The notes below the pieces were generated by a model. It was not told the origin of the DNA and did not search any database. It saw nothing but the letters and a program-made list of their open reading frames with translations. From contig NZ_JAFELM010000019.1 of assembly GCF_016890225.1 (NCBI RefSeq), forward strand, positions 1-64,000: a stretch of 64,000 bases of DNA, in the 5' to 3' direction. Source of the DNA: Bacillus suaedaesalsae (lineage in GTDB: Bacteria; Bacillota; Bacilli; Bacillales; SA4). This document shows positions 47,501 to 54,899 of the stretch, in pieces. Made by a program: the position numbers and the translations under genes. Position 1 is the first letter of the stretch. Each line of letters begins with the position of its first letter.

Positions 47501-48046
47501 TGAATCTACATATTTATCAAAAAGCTGCTTTTCAAATTCATTATAAATAATTGAAAAGTCATGTAGTTTATGAAGCAAGGTAATATCACGTTGTTCCGAT
47601 TTCTCAAGTTCTTCTACTTGATGACGCATTCCCTCAGATGTAATGCAATAACGTTTACACTCGTGAATCATATTTTCGATTTGATCAATAAAGCCAGCTT
47701 TCTCGGCTGCCTTTCCGTATAAAAGAAAATCATGTTTTCTGTTTTCAATGATTTTTCTAATTAACATATTTGTTCCGACATTATCTAAATGTAGTCTACT
47801 CATTCCACCTGTTTCTTGAAGAACACGCCAAGCAAGTCTAGTAAAGCTAAATACTTGTGCTCGCAATATCCCGCCAAGTCCTGGTGTTTGGACTAAATCG
47901 TACTCAATTTGAAAGGTCATTTGATCAGGTACTAAATACACCATTGGCGATCCAATTGGTGCTTTTAAAAGGTCTTGACGTACTTCTTCTAAAAGCTGAT
48001 ACGTTTTTCCACTTCCTGATCTTCCGACTACTATTTGAAGGGTCAT
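44534..48046 (-). CDS. addB: AddB helicase-nuclease subunit
   Basis: A 1170-residue partner of AddA. The N-terminus has Walker A VVGRSGSGKTYQLLEEV (about 6-22); the rest of the helicase domain is degenerate, as expected of AddB, which reads Chi. The C-terminal nuclease shows LRIVDYKSSQKSL. Four cysteines of the iron-sulfur staple are present: one in QGCPFSHFS (about 798) and the trio CKFCSFKPVC (C-x2-C-x5-C, about 1120). The length is that of B. subtilis AddB (1166). First gene of the addBA operon. Confidence 0.97.
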   Translation of the reverse strand: MTLQIVVGRSGSGKTYQLLEEVRQDLLKAPIGSPMVYLVPDQMTFQIEYDLVQTPGLGGILRAQVFSFTRLAWRVLQETGGMSRLHLDNVGTNMLIRKIIENRKHDFLLYGKAAEKAGFIDQIENMIHECKRYCITSEGMRHQVEELEKSEQRDITLLHKLHDFSIIYNEFEKQLFDKYVDSEDYLRLLAEKIPSSTYLKEATILIDGFHSFTPQELVVLEKLIDTCQSVKIALTLDKPLTHQPHELHLFHMTGKTYFQLNEIADRVGQKVEVQVLQHNKRSTTSSLAHIEQHYESRPTVQSKSSEGVLLRGAVNRRAEVEGVAKEILRLVREQNYRYRDMAIILRNTSLYHDLLETVFTEYEIPVFIDQKRSMLHHPLIEFIRSALEIVSSGFRYESVFRAVKTDLLFPVDEDEMSLREDFDLLENYVLAYGIQGYRWKDTTKKWQYRRIIGIDDQGLAKTSAEEEMEQKIHDLRILISNPLLQFEERLKKAKTGVQFAEALYLLLEEINVPGKLEKWRLQTEQSGEVSKAKEHGQVWSAVVDLLDQFVELMGKEEIPFSIFQQTMEAGLEALRFALVPPAIDQVVVGDFEHSRFSHLKATFILGINDGVIPAIPSEHGVLNEDEREQLSHHGLQLAPGGKQQLLDEQFLLYLAVSSASNQLWLSYSLANEEGKSLVPSIFIKRIKDLYPTLREELLVQDPTDLTEEEQLEYITTPIKTVSYLASQLQQWKRHYPISTVWWDVYNTFDQKREWKTLRDRVLGSLFYQNREQTLPTDVSDSLYGDSLTASVSRMELFQGCPFSHFSSYGLGLQERQIYRLEAPDIGQFFHAALKMMADELHKQNLSWTQLSKKQCMDLAHEVVNELAPRIQKEILLSSNRYHYLKRKLTDVIGRASLILSEHAKASGFAPVGLELGFGRNGQLPAIEFTLKNGTKMELVGRIDRVDVASSSKGSYLRIVDYKSSQKSLNLAEVYYGLSLQMLTYLDIVLSNSKAWLGQEALPAGVLYFHVHNPMIKAKQELAIEDIEDELLKSFKMKGLLLGDEEAVRLMDTTIDSGHSKIVSAGLKKSGGFYPYSQIASEDEFDVLRKHVRRTFKNIGDEMVSGKVDIAPYQLKDRKPCKFCSFKPVCQFDESLEENTFVTLEHSDDKTILTRLKEEVEKNETIYTTKA

Positions 48047-48245
48047 CTTTTAACATCTCCCCTATTTTAAGTGGCTGCGTTAAACATCATTGCTTAACAT
48101 AGCTATAAGTAATAAAATCTCTAGCTTTATTCTACTGTAACTCCAGCCTATATATCAATGAACTACCACTTGGAAAGACTTTGAAACCGATTTGCGGCTA
48201 ATTGCATATTGTGTAACATAGTTGACTGTCACGGGTGGTGATTTC

Positions 48246-49400
48246 ATGTTCATATCTAAAGCAAAAGCAAAAAGTATAGCTTGGTTACTTATTATTGCCG
48301 GAATGTTTGTTGCTTGTAACATTTATACACTTATTCCAATTTACACAGTGATTTCTAGCGAGTGGGAAGTCACAACTTCCTCACTAACTTGGGCTAGTAC
48401 GTCGTTCACCCTTTTATATGCAGTTGGGTTATTAATCTTTGGACCACTTTCTGATAAACTTGGCCGCAAGGAAATTATCGTACCCGGCATGTTCTTATTC
48501 TCCATTTCAAGTCTACTCGTTTCCTTTTCACAATCACCTAGCGAACTCATTTTATTTCGGGGATTTCAGGGGTTTGCAGGCGGAAGCTTTGCGCCTGTTG
48601 CATTTGCATATACGTTTGATTTGTTTCAAGGGAAGTTCCGTATATTTGTTCTTTCCTTAATCAATACAGGCTTTTTAGTTGCTGGTATACTTGGTCAAAT
48701 CATTAGTGCAGGGCTAACCGAGCTGATCGAATGGCGTACCGTGTACCAATTCTTTAGCATAAGCTACTTTGTTTTTTTTATTTTTTTCATCATTCTTTTA
48801 CCGAGAATGAAAGCTTTAACAACCACTGAAAAAATGATTCCTGTTAAACTGTTATGCTCGTTATTTATTTCAAAAAAGTTATTTTATTGCTACGCCATTA
48901 CTTTTAGTTTATTACTTACGACAGTGTCTTTTTACGATGCTGTTAGTCAGTATCTTTCCAGTTCGTTTACCGTTTCTGAAATGTTTATTGTTCGTGGAAT
49001 TGGTTTATTTGGAGCAATTCTTTCCTTGTGGGGTGGGGCCATTCAAGTAAGATATGGTGATAAAGGTAGCTTGGTGATCGGGTTCGCTTTATTGCTAGTA
49101 GGTTTATCTTTTATGATGATTTTTCCTTCATACTTAGTTATTATGTTTTCTTCCATTTTATTAATTGCAGCAATTAGTATACTCATCCCGACGATTATTT
49201 CAGTAATTGGAACAATTGGAATAGAAAACAGAGGTAGTACAATTGCTTTATATTCGTTTACGTTGCTTGTTGGAGCTAGCTTCGGCTCGTTACTAACAGC
49301 AGTTTTTGATTTCCGAGGAGTGTTATTTTTTTTATTTGTGTACGGAATTATAAATTTAATTCTCACTTTTCAAATTTCTTATCCTAATTCTTCCGATTAA
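48246..49400 (+). CDS. MFS transporter
   Basis: A 384-residue major facilitator protein with about twelve helices. The start is the ATG at 48246, after GGGTGGTGATTTC; a longer frame opens with TTG at 48222. The N-terminal half contains the MFS motif A, GPLSDKLGRKEIIVPG, and RGFQGFAGGSFAPVAFAYTFDLF (motif C-like region). It resembles drug-H+ antiporters such as the YvqJ/ YcnB type, but the substrate is unknown. The next gene follows after 44 bp. Confidence 0.88.
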   Translation: MFISKAKAKSIAWLLIIAGMFVACNIYTLIPIYTVISSEWEVTTSSLTWASTSFTLLYAVGLLIFGPLSDKLGRKEIIVPGMFLFSISSLLVSFSQSPSELILFRGFQGFAGGSFAPVAFAYTFDLFQGKFRIFVLSLINTGFLVAGILGQIISAGLTELIEWRTVYQFFSISYFVFFIFFIILLPRMKALTTTEKMIPVKLLCSLFISKKLFYCYAITFSLLLTTVSFYDAVSQYLSSSFTVSEMFIVRGIGLFGAILSLWGGAIQVRYGDKGSLVIGFALLLVGLSFMMIFPSYLVIMFSSILLIAAISILIPTIISVIGTIGIENRGSTIALYSFTLLVGASFGSLLTAVFDFRGVLFFLFVYGIINLILTFQISYPNSSD

Positions 49401-49444
49401 CTAGTAAAATAGTAGTGTGTATAATTTAGTCAAAGCGGGATATC

Positions 49445-49905
49445 ATGCTAAAAGTACTAGTACTTATTCATGTTTTATCTGCAATTATTGGAGTCGGACC
49501 AACTTTTTTCGGGCATGTATTGTATCGAAAAAAACAAAACGCCGAGGATTTACGTCATTCTATGAAATTATCTAATTTTCTTAATTTCTTTCCCAAAATC
49601 GGTGGAACTCTTGCTGTAGTAACTGGTATTATCCTTGTTGTTGTAGGAAATTACGGCTCATTTTTCACGACGTTATGGCTTATTGGCTCATTAGTCATTT
49701 ATATTCTCATTCAAATTGTTGTCATTGCCATTATTGATCCAAAAGCGAAAAAGCTGGCTGCTGGGTTTTTGCTGAAGGAAACAAAACAGCTACAGACTTA
49801 CCTACAGAACAAACGAACCAACTCCTTTCTATTAATAAGCTATTCTACGTTGCAACTACATTAGGAACTTTATTGTTTATTTTTATGATTTGGAAACCTT
49901 ATTAA
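49445..49905 (+). pseudogene. DUF2269 membrane protein with a one-base frameshift
   Basis: The first frame reads MLKVLVLIHVLSAIIGVGPTFFGHVLYRKK...LAAGFLL and would run to a stop at 49864 with an unrelated tail. Adding one T to the T5 tract at 49766-49770 restores ...LAAGFFAEGNKTATDLPTEQTN...LLSINKLFYVATTLGTLLFIFMIWKPY and a stop at 49905, a normal DUF2269 C-terminus with its last membrane helix. So the gene is about 153 codons with a homopolymer frameshift, either genuine or an assembly error. The three first helices are intact. DUF2269 proteins are small four-helix membrane proteins of unknown function. Confidence 0.8.
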
Positions 49906-49910
49906 TTTAG

Positions 49911-50316
49911 AAAAGAGACTGGGACATAACTAAATAAATCATCCTCAAAGGAGAATAATATCTAAATTATTCTACCTATTAAATCGTATTCTTTTTTCGT
50001 AGACTTTGTTATTTATTCATCGGTTAAGCAGGAAGAATAAGTTCGTTCCATTGCGCTGCAGACACTCGCTTTCCCCGGGGAGGAAGCTGAGCCTCCTCGG
50101 CTACGCCTGCGGGGTCTCAGCCTTTCCTCTACTTCCCGCAGGAGTCGAGTGTCTTCCGCTCCATTCCACTTGTAGTAAAAAATAGTATGCACAATTAAAC
50201 AAATCTATTGAACACAACAAATAAAGACCCGAACGATTAGGTGGAAGATTCATTAAAATCTCTCCTAATCGTTCGGGATTATCATTGGCTGAAATACTTA
50301 TGTCCCAGCCTCTTTT
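49911..50316. repeat. Composite repeat, copy C (complete, with internal module)
   Basis: Terminal sequences aaaagagactgggacataa and ttatgtcccagcctctttt are inverted. Inside is a 104-bp GC-rich module (50067-50170) flanked by CACT direct repeats. Near the right end a stem ACCCGAACGATTAGG/CCTAATCGTTCGGG (about 50227-50277) differs from copies A and B at two paired positions that keep pairing. This fills the gene-free stretch 49906-50319; no gene is seen in it. Confidence 0.88.
50067..50170. repeat. GC-rich palindromic module inside copy C
   Basis: Contains several nested inverted repeats: gctTTCCCCGGGGAggaagc, GCTGAG...CTCAGC, CCTGCGGG...CCCGCAGG and ACTCG...CGAGT. Related copies are at 5024-5160 (solo) and around the IS insertion (1-8 and 1819-1902). 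It is absent from 10460-10749. Confidence 0.8.
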
Positions 50317-50319
50317 ACG

Positions 50320-50859
50320 TTATAAAGCTAGATATTCATCACGAAGAACTCCGTAAAGAAGCATGTCATATCGTAGATTATCTCTTTCTAAAAATGATCG
50401 ATATGTACCTTCCTTTTGAAAGCCTAGAGATTCGTATAAGGCAATCGCCCGTGTATTGTATTCAAACACAGTTAACTGTAGGCGGTAAAGATTAAATTCA
50501 TGAAAAGCAAGGTCCATGGCTAAACGTAATGCCTCCTTGCCAATCCCCTTCTTACGGTTGTTATTACCGATACCGATTGAAACCCAAGCTGTACGATGGT
50601 TCCACAATATTCCGTCCAAACCTACAACTCCAACAATTTCATTTGTTCCATTTAAACGAACTGCAAATAAATAATCCTTCTCTGAATCCAGCTCTACCAT
50701 TTTTTGAATATCTCTTTCTCGTTTCGGTATCGCAAGGAGTGCATCCATATTACGAGTGAACTCCTCTTCTTGATACCAACTCGTGATGGCAGGAACGTCC
50801 TCTTCCTTTAAACGATCTAAATAAACATTATCTCCCTTTAATAACGAAAATCGAATCAT
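50320..50859 (-). CDS. GNAT family N-acetyltransferase
   Basis: A 179-residue acetyltransferase of the RimJ/RimL-like GNAT group. Visible are the N-terminal LKGDNVYLDRLKEEDVPAITSWYQ, the core strand NEIVGVVGLDGILWNHRTAWVSIGIGNNNRKKGIGKEALRLAMDLAFHEFNLYRLQLTVFEYNTRAIALYESLGFQKEGTYRSFL with the acetyl-CoA loop (NNRKKGIGKEA). AGAGGGGGATACCAG precedes the ATG. The stop codon lies three bases from the end of the composite repeat. Substrate unknown. Confidence 0.88.
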   Translation of the reverse strand: MIRFSLLKGDNVYLDRLKEEDVPAITSWYQEEEFTRNMDALLAIPKRERDIQKMVELDSEKDYLFAVRLNGTNEIVGVVGLDGILWNHRTAWVSIGIGNNNRKKGIGKEALRLAMDLAFHEFNLYRLQLTVFEYNTRAIALYESLGFQKEGTYRSFLERDNLRYDMLLYGVLRDEYLAL

Positions 50860-50920
50860 CTGGTATCCCCCTCTATATATCTTCTTTTATTGTATAAGAG
50901 GGAACGTTCTTTTGGAATAA

Positions 50921-52414
50921 TTAACTAATTAAACACTCATATTTTGTTTGTAAATGTTTTTTATCGATTTTTCCAACGTGTGTTTTCGGTAGTTCTACCA
51001 TAATCCAAAAGTATTTTGGAACTTTATAGCTACCTAGTTCTTTTAAACAAAAATCCTTCAACTCCTGTTCTGTTACAGAATGTCCTGGGAATAAGGATAC
51101 AAATGCTGATACAACTTCTCCCCATTTCGAATGAGGCAATCCAACTACCGCTACTTCAGATACAGACGGATGATTTTGCAAGCATTGCTCAACTTCAAGT
51201 GGGTATACATTCTCTCCACCCGTAATAATCATTTCTTTTTTACGTCCCACAATATAATAGTAGCCTTCCTCATCATATTTTGCTAAATCGCCTGTATGTA
51301 GCCAACCATTTTTAAGTGCTTCATTTGTTGCAACTGGATTGTTCCAATAATGATCAAAGACATGATTACCATACAGTAGAAGCTCTCCAACCTCATTCAT
51401 CTTCGCTTCGGTTCCATCTTGTTTTAAGATTTTTGCTTTATTGAACATCATCGGCATTCCGATGGAACCTTTCTTTTTCATAGCGAGTTTTGGGTCAATG
51501 TAAAAATTATTAGGTCCAGCTTCCGTGAGTCCATAACCTTCTTTAAATGCAACACCTTTTTTCATAAACGCTTCATATATCGTTAAAGGACAAGGTGCCC
51601 CTCCTGACAAAAACGTTCTCATGCTTTCAAATTTCGCACGCTTAAAGGATTCTGTTAGAGTAATCAAATGATACATTGTAGGAACCATTAGTAAAATCGT
51701 ACACTTTTCTTTTTCAATTAATTGTATTGTATGTTCCGGATCAAAGTCTCTAGCTATCAGAACACTTCCACCCATTATCAAAATTGGGAGAGTGAGTGCG
51801 TTTAAGCCACCTGTATGAAATAATGGCAAGTACGTCAACGTAACATCTGATTCTGTTAAGTTCCAGCTAACAATTGTATTAATAGCATTCCATTTAATAT
51901 TCGAATGAGTAAGTACAACACCTTTTGATTTTCCCGTTGTTCCTCCAGTATAAATAATCGTAAGTGGATCACTCTCTGTTAACGACGAGTCCGTTTCTAC
52001 AGGTGTATTGATTGAAAAAATCAAATCATATTGTTCGCTGTCAACTTTGATTGTGTCATTTATGGACGGAAGTAAATGCTTGAAGCGAGAATGGTAGCCA
52101 ATAAAGTTTGGTTTACAGTCCTCTTGAATGGCTTGAATTTCTGCTTTGGATAATCTCCAATTGATCGGAACAAAAATTGCCCCTATTTTCATACAAGCAA
52201 ATAAAAAGTCAAAATAACATATATCATTAGGACAAAGGAGTGCAACACGATCACCCTTTTTAATCCCCTTGTTTAATAAAAAATTTGCAAAAGAATGAGC
52301 GCGATTGCCCAAATCTTTGTACGTATACCGGCTATTATTTTCTCCATCGATGATGGCAACCTTATCTGGCGTCAGCTGTGAACGCTTCTCAACCCAGTCC
52401 AAATCCCATCTCAC
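50921..52414 (-). CDS. Acyl-CoA synthetase (FadD/class I adenylate-forming)
   Basis: This enzyme activates a carboxylic acid to its acyl-CoA with ATP. The start is GTG at 52414 (MRWDLDWVEKRSQLTPDKVAIID) after AAAAGGAGAGAGTGCT, giving 497 residues; a longer frame from 52474 would include the promoter. Motifs are the P-loop IYTGGTTGKSKGVVLTH, FLSGGAPCPLTIYEAF, EGYGLTEAGPNN, YWNNPVATNEALKNGWLHTGDLAKYDEEGYYYIVGRKKEMIITGGENVYPLEVE and the C-terminal catalytic lysine in LPKTHVGKIDKKHL. The chain length of its acid is not predictable. Its promoter carries the same direct-repeat motif as the livJ operon, so it probably supplies CoA thioesters to that pathway. Confidence 0.92.
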   Translation of the reverse strand: MRWDLDWVEKRSQLTPDKVAIIDGENNSRYTYKDLGNRAHSFANFLLNKGIKKGDRVALLCPNDICYFDFLFACMKIGAIFVPINWRLSKAEIQAIQEDCKPNFIGYHSRFKHLLPSINDTIKVDSEQYDLIFSINTPVETDSSLTESDPLTIIYTGGTTGKSKGVVLTHSNIKWNAINTIVSWNLTESDVTLTYLPLFHTGGLNALTLPILIMGGSVLIARDFDPEHTIQLIEKEKCTILLMVPTMYHLITLTESFKRAKFESMRTFLSGGAPCPLTIYEAFMKKGVAFKEGYGLTEAGPNNFYIDPKLAMKKKGSIGMPMMFNKAKILKQDGTEAKMNEVGELLLYGNHVFDHYWNNPVATNEALKNGWLHTGDLAKYDEEGYYYIVGRKKEMIITGGENVYPLEVEQCLQNHPSVSEVAVVGLPHSKWGEVVSAFVSLFPGHSVTEQELKDFCLKELGSYKVPKYFWIMVELPKTHVGKIDKKHLQTKYECLIS

Positions 52415-52451
52415 AGCACTCTCTCCTTTTTCACACGTTTTCATATGACTT

Positions 52452-52484
52452 ACTATAAGGAAGAGTAGTTGCAAATGAGTTACA
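52452..52484 (-). promoter_or_regulatory. SARP-type direct-repeat site and -10 of the acyl-CoA synthetase gene
   Basis: On the minus strand TGTAACT-CATT-TGCAACT (52467-52484), then 9 bp, then TATAGT (52452-52457). The same layout with 19 of 20 identical bases over GTAGTTRCAAATGAGTTACA occurs upstream of livJ. Start of transcription near 52445 leaves a leader of about 30 bases. Confidence 0.7.
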
Positions 52485-52500
52485 TGACGAGTGACCGTGG

Positions 52501-52595
52501 TTTATGCTTCGATTTCCCTCTAAAATTCTTCAAATTTGGAATATATGCTTCAAAAATTTCTCATATATGCATCACTTTTACTATTTATGCGCCTA
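52501..52595. repeat. Array of five degenerate TATGCTTCA-like motifs at 20-22 bp period
   Basis: TTATGCTTCGA, AAATTCTTCAA, ATATGCTTCAA, ATATGCATCAC and TTATGCGCCTA start their core (ATGC or ATTC) at 52504, 52525, 52545, 52567 and 52587. The period resembles that of the TCGGCGA arrays, but the core differs. It lies between the acyl-CoA synthetase promoter and the padR promoter. Confidence 0.6.
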
Positions 52596-52620
52596 AATGC
52601 TATTCAAAAAAAAATATAAA

Positions 52621-52691
52621 GTTCAACTATATAGTTGAACTTTATAATTGAGGTATGTATAATAATATTAAGTTCAACTGTATAGTCGAAC
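52621..52691 (+). promoter_or_regulatory. padR promoter with two palindromic operators
   Basis: GTTCAACTATATAGTTGAAC (52621-52640) is a perfect 20-bp palindrome whose right arm contains the -35 TTGAAC; a 17-bp spacer leads to TATAAT (52658-52663). A second copy, GTTCAACTGTATAGTCGAAC (52672-52691), covers the start region, 51 bp away centre to centre. This is the expected arrangement for PadR autorepression. Confidence 0.85.
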
Positions 52692-52712
52692 TGTATAAGG
52701 AGGTTAACGAGT

Positions 52713-53021
52713 ATGAAACACAAGCTTTTACCGCTATCTGAAACGATGCATTATATTTTACTTGCACTTAGAGAACCTCTACATGGTTATGCAATTATGC
52801 AGAAAGTAGAGGAAATGAGTGAAGGAAAAGTAATATTAGCAGCAGGAACACTATATGGAGCTATCGATAATTTAAGCAAACATAATTGGATCTCACCCGT
52901 AGAAGGGGAAACCGGAAGAAGAAAAGTATATGTAATTACTCAACAAGGTGAAGATGTGCTTGCCTTTGAAAAATCAAGATTAGCACATATTTTATCTCTG
53001 TACGAAATGGGGGGAAGGTAA
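52713..53021 (+). CDS. PadR family transcriptional regulator
   Basis: A 102-residue winged-helix repressor of the short PadR type: LPLSETMHYILLALREPLHGYAIMQKVEEMSEGKVILAAGTLYGAIDNLSKHNWISPVEGETGRRKVYVITQQGEDVLAFEKSRL. AAGGAGGTTAACGAGT precedes the ATG. It is cotranscribed with the DUF2812 gene, whose ATG comes directly after its stop. Small PadR-DUF2812 pairs are common in Firmicutes and often respond to membrane-active or cationic compounds; the inducer here is unknown. Confidence 0.93.
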   Translation: MKHKLLPLSETMHYILLALREPLHGYAIMQKVEEMSEGKVILAAGTLYGAIDNLSKHNWISPVEGETGRRKVYVITQQGEDVLAFEKSRLAHILSLYEMGGR

Positions 53022-53627
53022 ATGAAAAAGTTTAAATGGTTTGCAAATGTACTCAAGGAGAAGCAATGGATAAATCATATTTTGGATAAAGGATACATGT
53101 GTACTGAAATCAATTTCCTTGGAGTGTACTCCTTTGTTCCCACAAGCAATTCTTATGTAATTCAGCTTGATTTTCAAGATTATATGAGCAAAGATAAATT
53201 TGAAGAATACAAAGCCATGTATGAGGACTTTGGGTGGGAGCTTATTAAGGGGTCTCGTTTCGGTGGTATCCAATATTGGCAAAAAGCAGCAGATGGTAAA
53301 GATGAAATATTCTCGGATATTCCTTCTCAAATTACTTATTATAAGCGATTGAAGAATTACTCTTCTACGTTTGCTATTTTGTCTTTCTTATATGTGGTCA
53401 CCATTTATGATGGAGAATGGCTTTCTGGATTATTTAATATAAAAGCGAGTTACTTGACACAAGGGTTATGGGAGATGGAAGGTTCATTATTTTGGAAGGC
53501 ATTTATATTTGAAACACCTTTTGCTATGTTACGTTTTCTTTTACCATGGTTTTTTGTTATTTCGGCTGTAATGTTCATTTATTCGTATTTACAATACGAA
53601 AAGAAGAGAAAAGAATTTCAATCTTAA
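53022..53627 (+). CDS. DUF2812 membrane protein partner of PadR
   Basis: A 201-residue protein. Residues 1-110 form the soluble DUF2812 domain (KKFKWFANVLKEKQWINHILDKGYMCTEIN ... VIQLDFQDYMSKDKFEEYKAMYEDFGWELIKGSRFGGIQYWQK). Two hydrophobic segments follow (about 116-131 and 168-193). The C-terminus is basic (YEKKRKEFQS). It is translationally coupled to padR. In characterised or predicted pairs the DUF2812 protein acts with the regulator as a membrane-bound stress sensor or effector; this is inference. Confidence 0.88.
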   Translation: MKKFKWFANVLKEKQWINHILDKGYMCTEINFLGVYSFVPTSNSYVIQLDFQDYMSKDKFEEYKAMYEDFGWELIKGSRFGGIQYWQKAADGKDEIFSDIPSQITYYKRLKNYSSTFAILSFLYVVTIYDGEWLSGLFNIKASYLTQGLWEMEGSLFWKAFIFETPFAMLRFLLPWFFVISAVMFIYSYLQYEKKRKEFQS

Positions 53628-53640
53628 ACTTTAGTTATTA

Positions 53641-53673
53641 AAAAGCAGGAGTCAGATGATTCTCCTGCTTTTA
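53641..53673. terminator. Terminator between DUF2812 gene and thiolase
   Basis: AAAAGCAGGAG-tcagatgatt-CTCCTGCTTTT between two convergent genes. Confidence 0.85.
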
Positions 53674-53689
53674 CTATTATCCTATTTCT

Positions 53690-54865
53690 TTACACTCTTT
53701 CTAAAAACACAGCTGCTCCCATTCCACCACCAACACATAAGGAAGCAATACCTTTATTCAATTCCCTGCGATGAAGTTCATGCACAAGACTTGTTACAAT
53801 TCTGGCTCCTGTACAACCAATTGGATGCCCTAAGCTGATACCGCTACCGTTAACATTTACAATTTCACGGTTCAATCCAAGTTCTTTTTCAACAGCTAAG
53901 TATTGTGCAGCAAACGCTTCATTAACTTCGATTAGGTCAGCATCTTCTAACGACCAGCCTACTCTCTCTAGTCCTCGCTGAATACTTGGAACTGGCCCTC
54001 TTCCCATTACCTTCGGATCGACTCCTGAGACTTGGAAGCCTACAATTCTAGCTAAAGGCTGGATTCCTTTTTGCTTTGCTGTTTCTTCATCCATTAATAC
54101 TAAAGCAGCTGCTCCATCATTTAATCCTGAAGCATTACCAGCAGTTACCGTACCGTCTTTACGGAAAACTGTTTTAAGTTTGACTAAGTCTTCTTTCGTA
54201 AGTGTTGGACGTGGATGCTCATCCTTCGTTATCACTGTTTCCCCTTTACGAGACATCAACGTAATCGGTACAATTTGTGAATCAAAGTAGCCATGGGAGA
54301 TTGCATTGACTGCTCGTTGATGACTAAGTAAAGCTATTTCGTCTTGCTCTTCACGTGTAATATTGTGTATGTCAGCTAAATTTTCAGCTGTCTCTCCCAT
54401 CATAATATGATGAATAGGGTCCTCTAATATCTCCCATACTGTATCCGTTACTTGGCTATGCTGCATTCTCGCTCCCCATCGATGCTGTTTTAACAAATAT
54501 GGACTTGAGCTCATCGCCTCAACTCCACCCGCCACAACTACATCTGATAAGCCTGATTGAATTTGCAAAGCAGCAGATATAACAGCCTGCATTCCTGAAG
54601 CACATTGACGCTGGATTGTATAACCTGTCGTTTCATCAGAAAGGCCGGCAAGTAATGCAGCCGTTCTAGCTGTATTGGGCTGGTCCGTTCTTTGAATACA
54701 GTGACCTAAAATAACCTCATTTACCTCATCATTTCCAAGTTTACTTCTCGATACTGCCTCCTTTAATACTGGCACAATTAAATCTGTTGGTAGTAAGTCT
54801 TTAAACACACCACCGAAATCTCCAATTGGTGAACGTACTGCTGAAGTAATGACTACATTTCTCAT
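53690..54865 (-). CDS. Acetyl-CoA C-acyltransferase (thiolase)
   Basis: A 391-residue thiolase that cleaves 3-oxoacyl-CoA to acetyl-CoA and a shortened acyl-CoA, or runs in reverse. The catalytic residues are C88 (TIQRQCASGMQA), H347 (ISLGHPIGCTGARI) and C377 (SLCVGGGMGAA). Other marks are SAVRSPIGDFGG near the N-terminus, VVAGGVEAMSSSPYLL and NEAFAAQYLAVEKELG. It is the last gene of the liv operon, 34 bp after the SDR gene. With the SDR, hydrolase and acyl-CoA synthetase it suggests a beta-oxidation-like cycle; no acyl-CoA dehydrogenase or hydratase is in the window. Confidence 0.94.
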   Translation of the reverse strand: MRNVVITSAVRSPIGDFGGVFKDLLPTDLIVPVLKEAVSRSKLGNDEVNEVILGHCIQRTDQPNTARTAALLAGLSDETTGYTIQRQCASGMQAVISAALQIQSGLSDVVVAGGVEAMSSSPYLLKQHRWGARMQHSQVTDTVWEILEDPIHHIMMGETAENLADIHNITREEQDEIALLSHQRAVNAISHGYFDSQIVPITLMSRKGETVITKDEHPRPTLTKEDLVKLKTVFRKDGTVTAGNASGLNDGAAALVLMDEETAKQKGIQPLARIVGFQVSGVDPKVMGRGPVPSIQRGLERVGWSLEDADLIEVNEAFAAQYLAVEKELGLNREIVNVNGSGISLGHPIGCTGARIVTSLVHELHRRELNKGIASLCVGGGMGAAVFLERV

Positions 54866-54899
54866 CTAATAATCCTCCTTGATAAATAGACAGCTTTTC

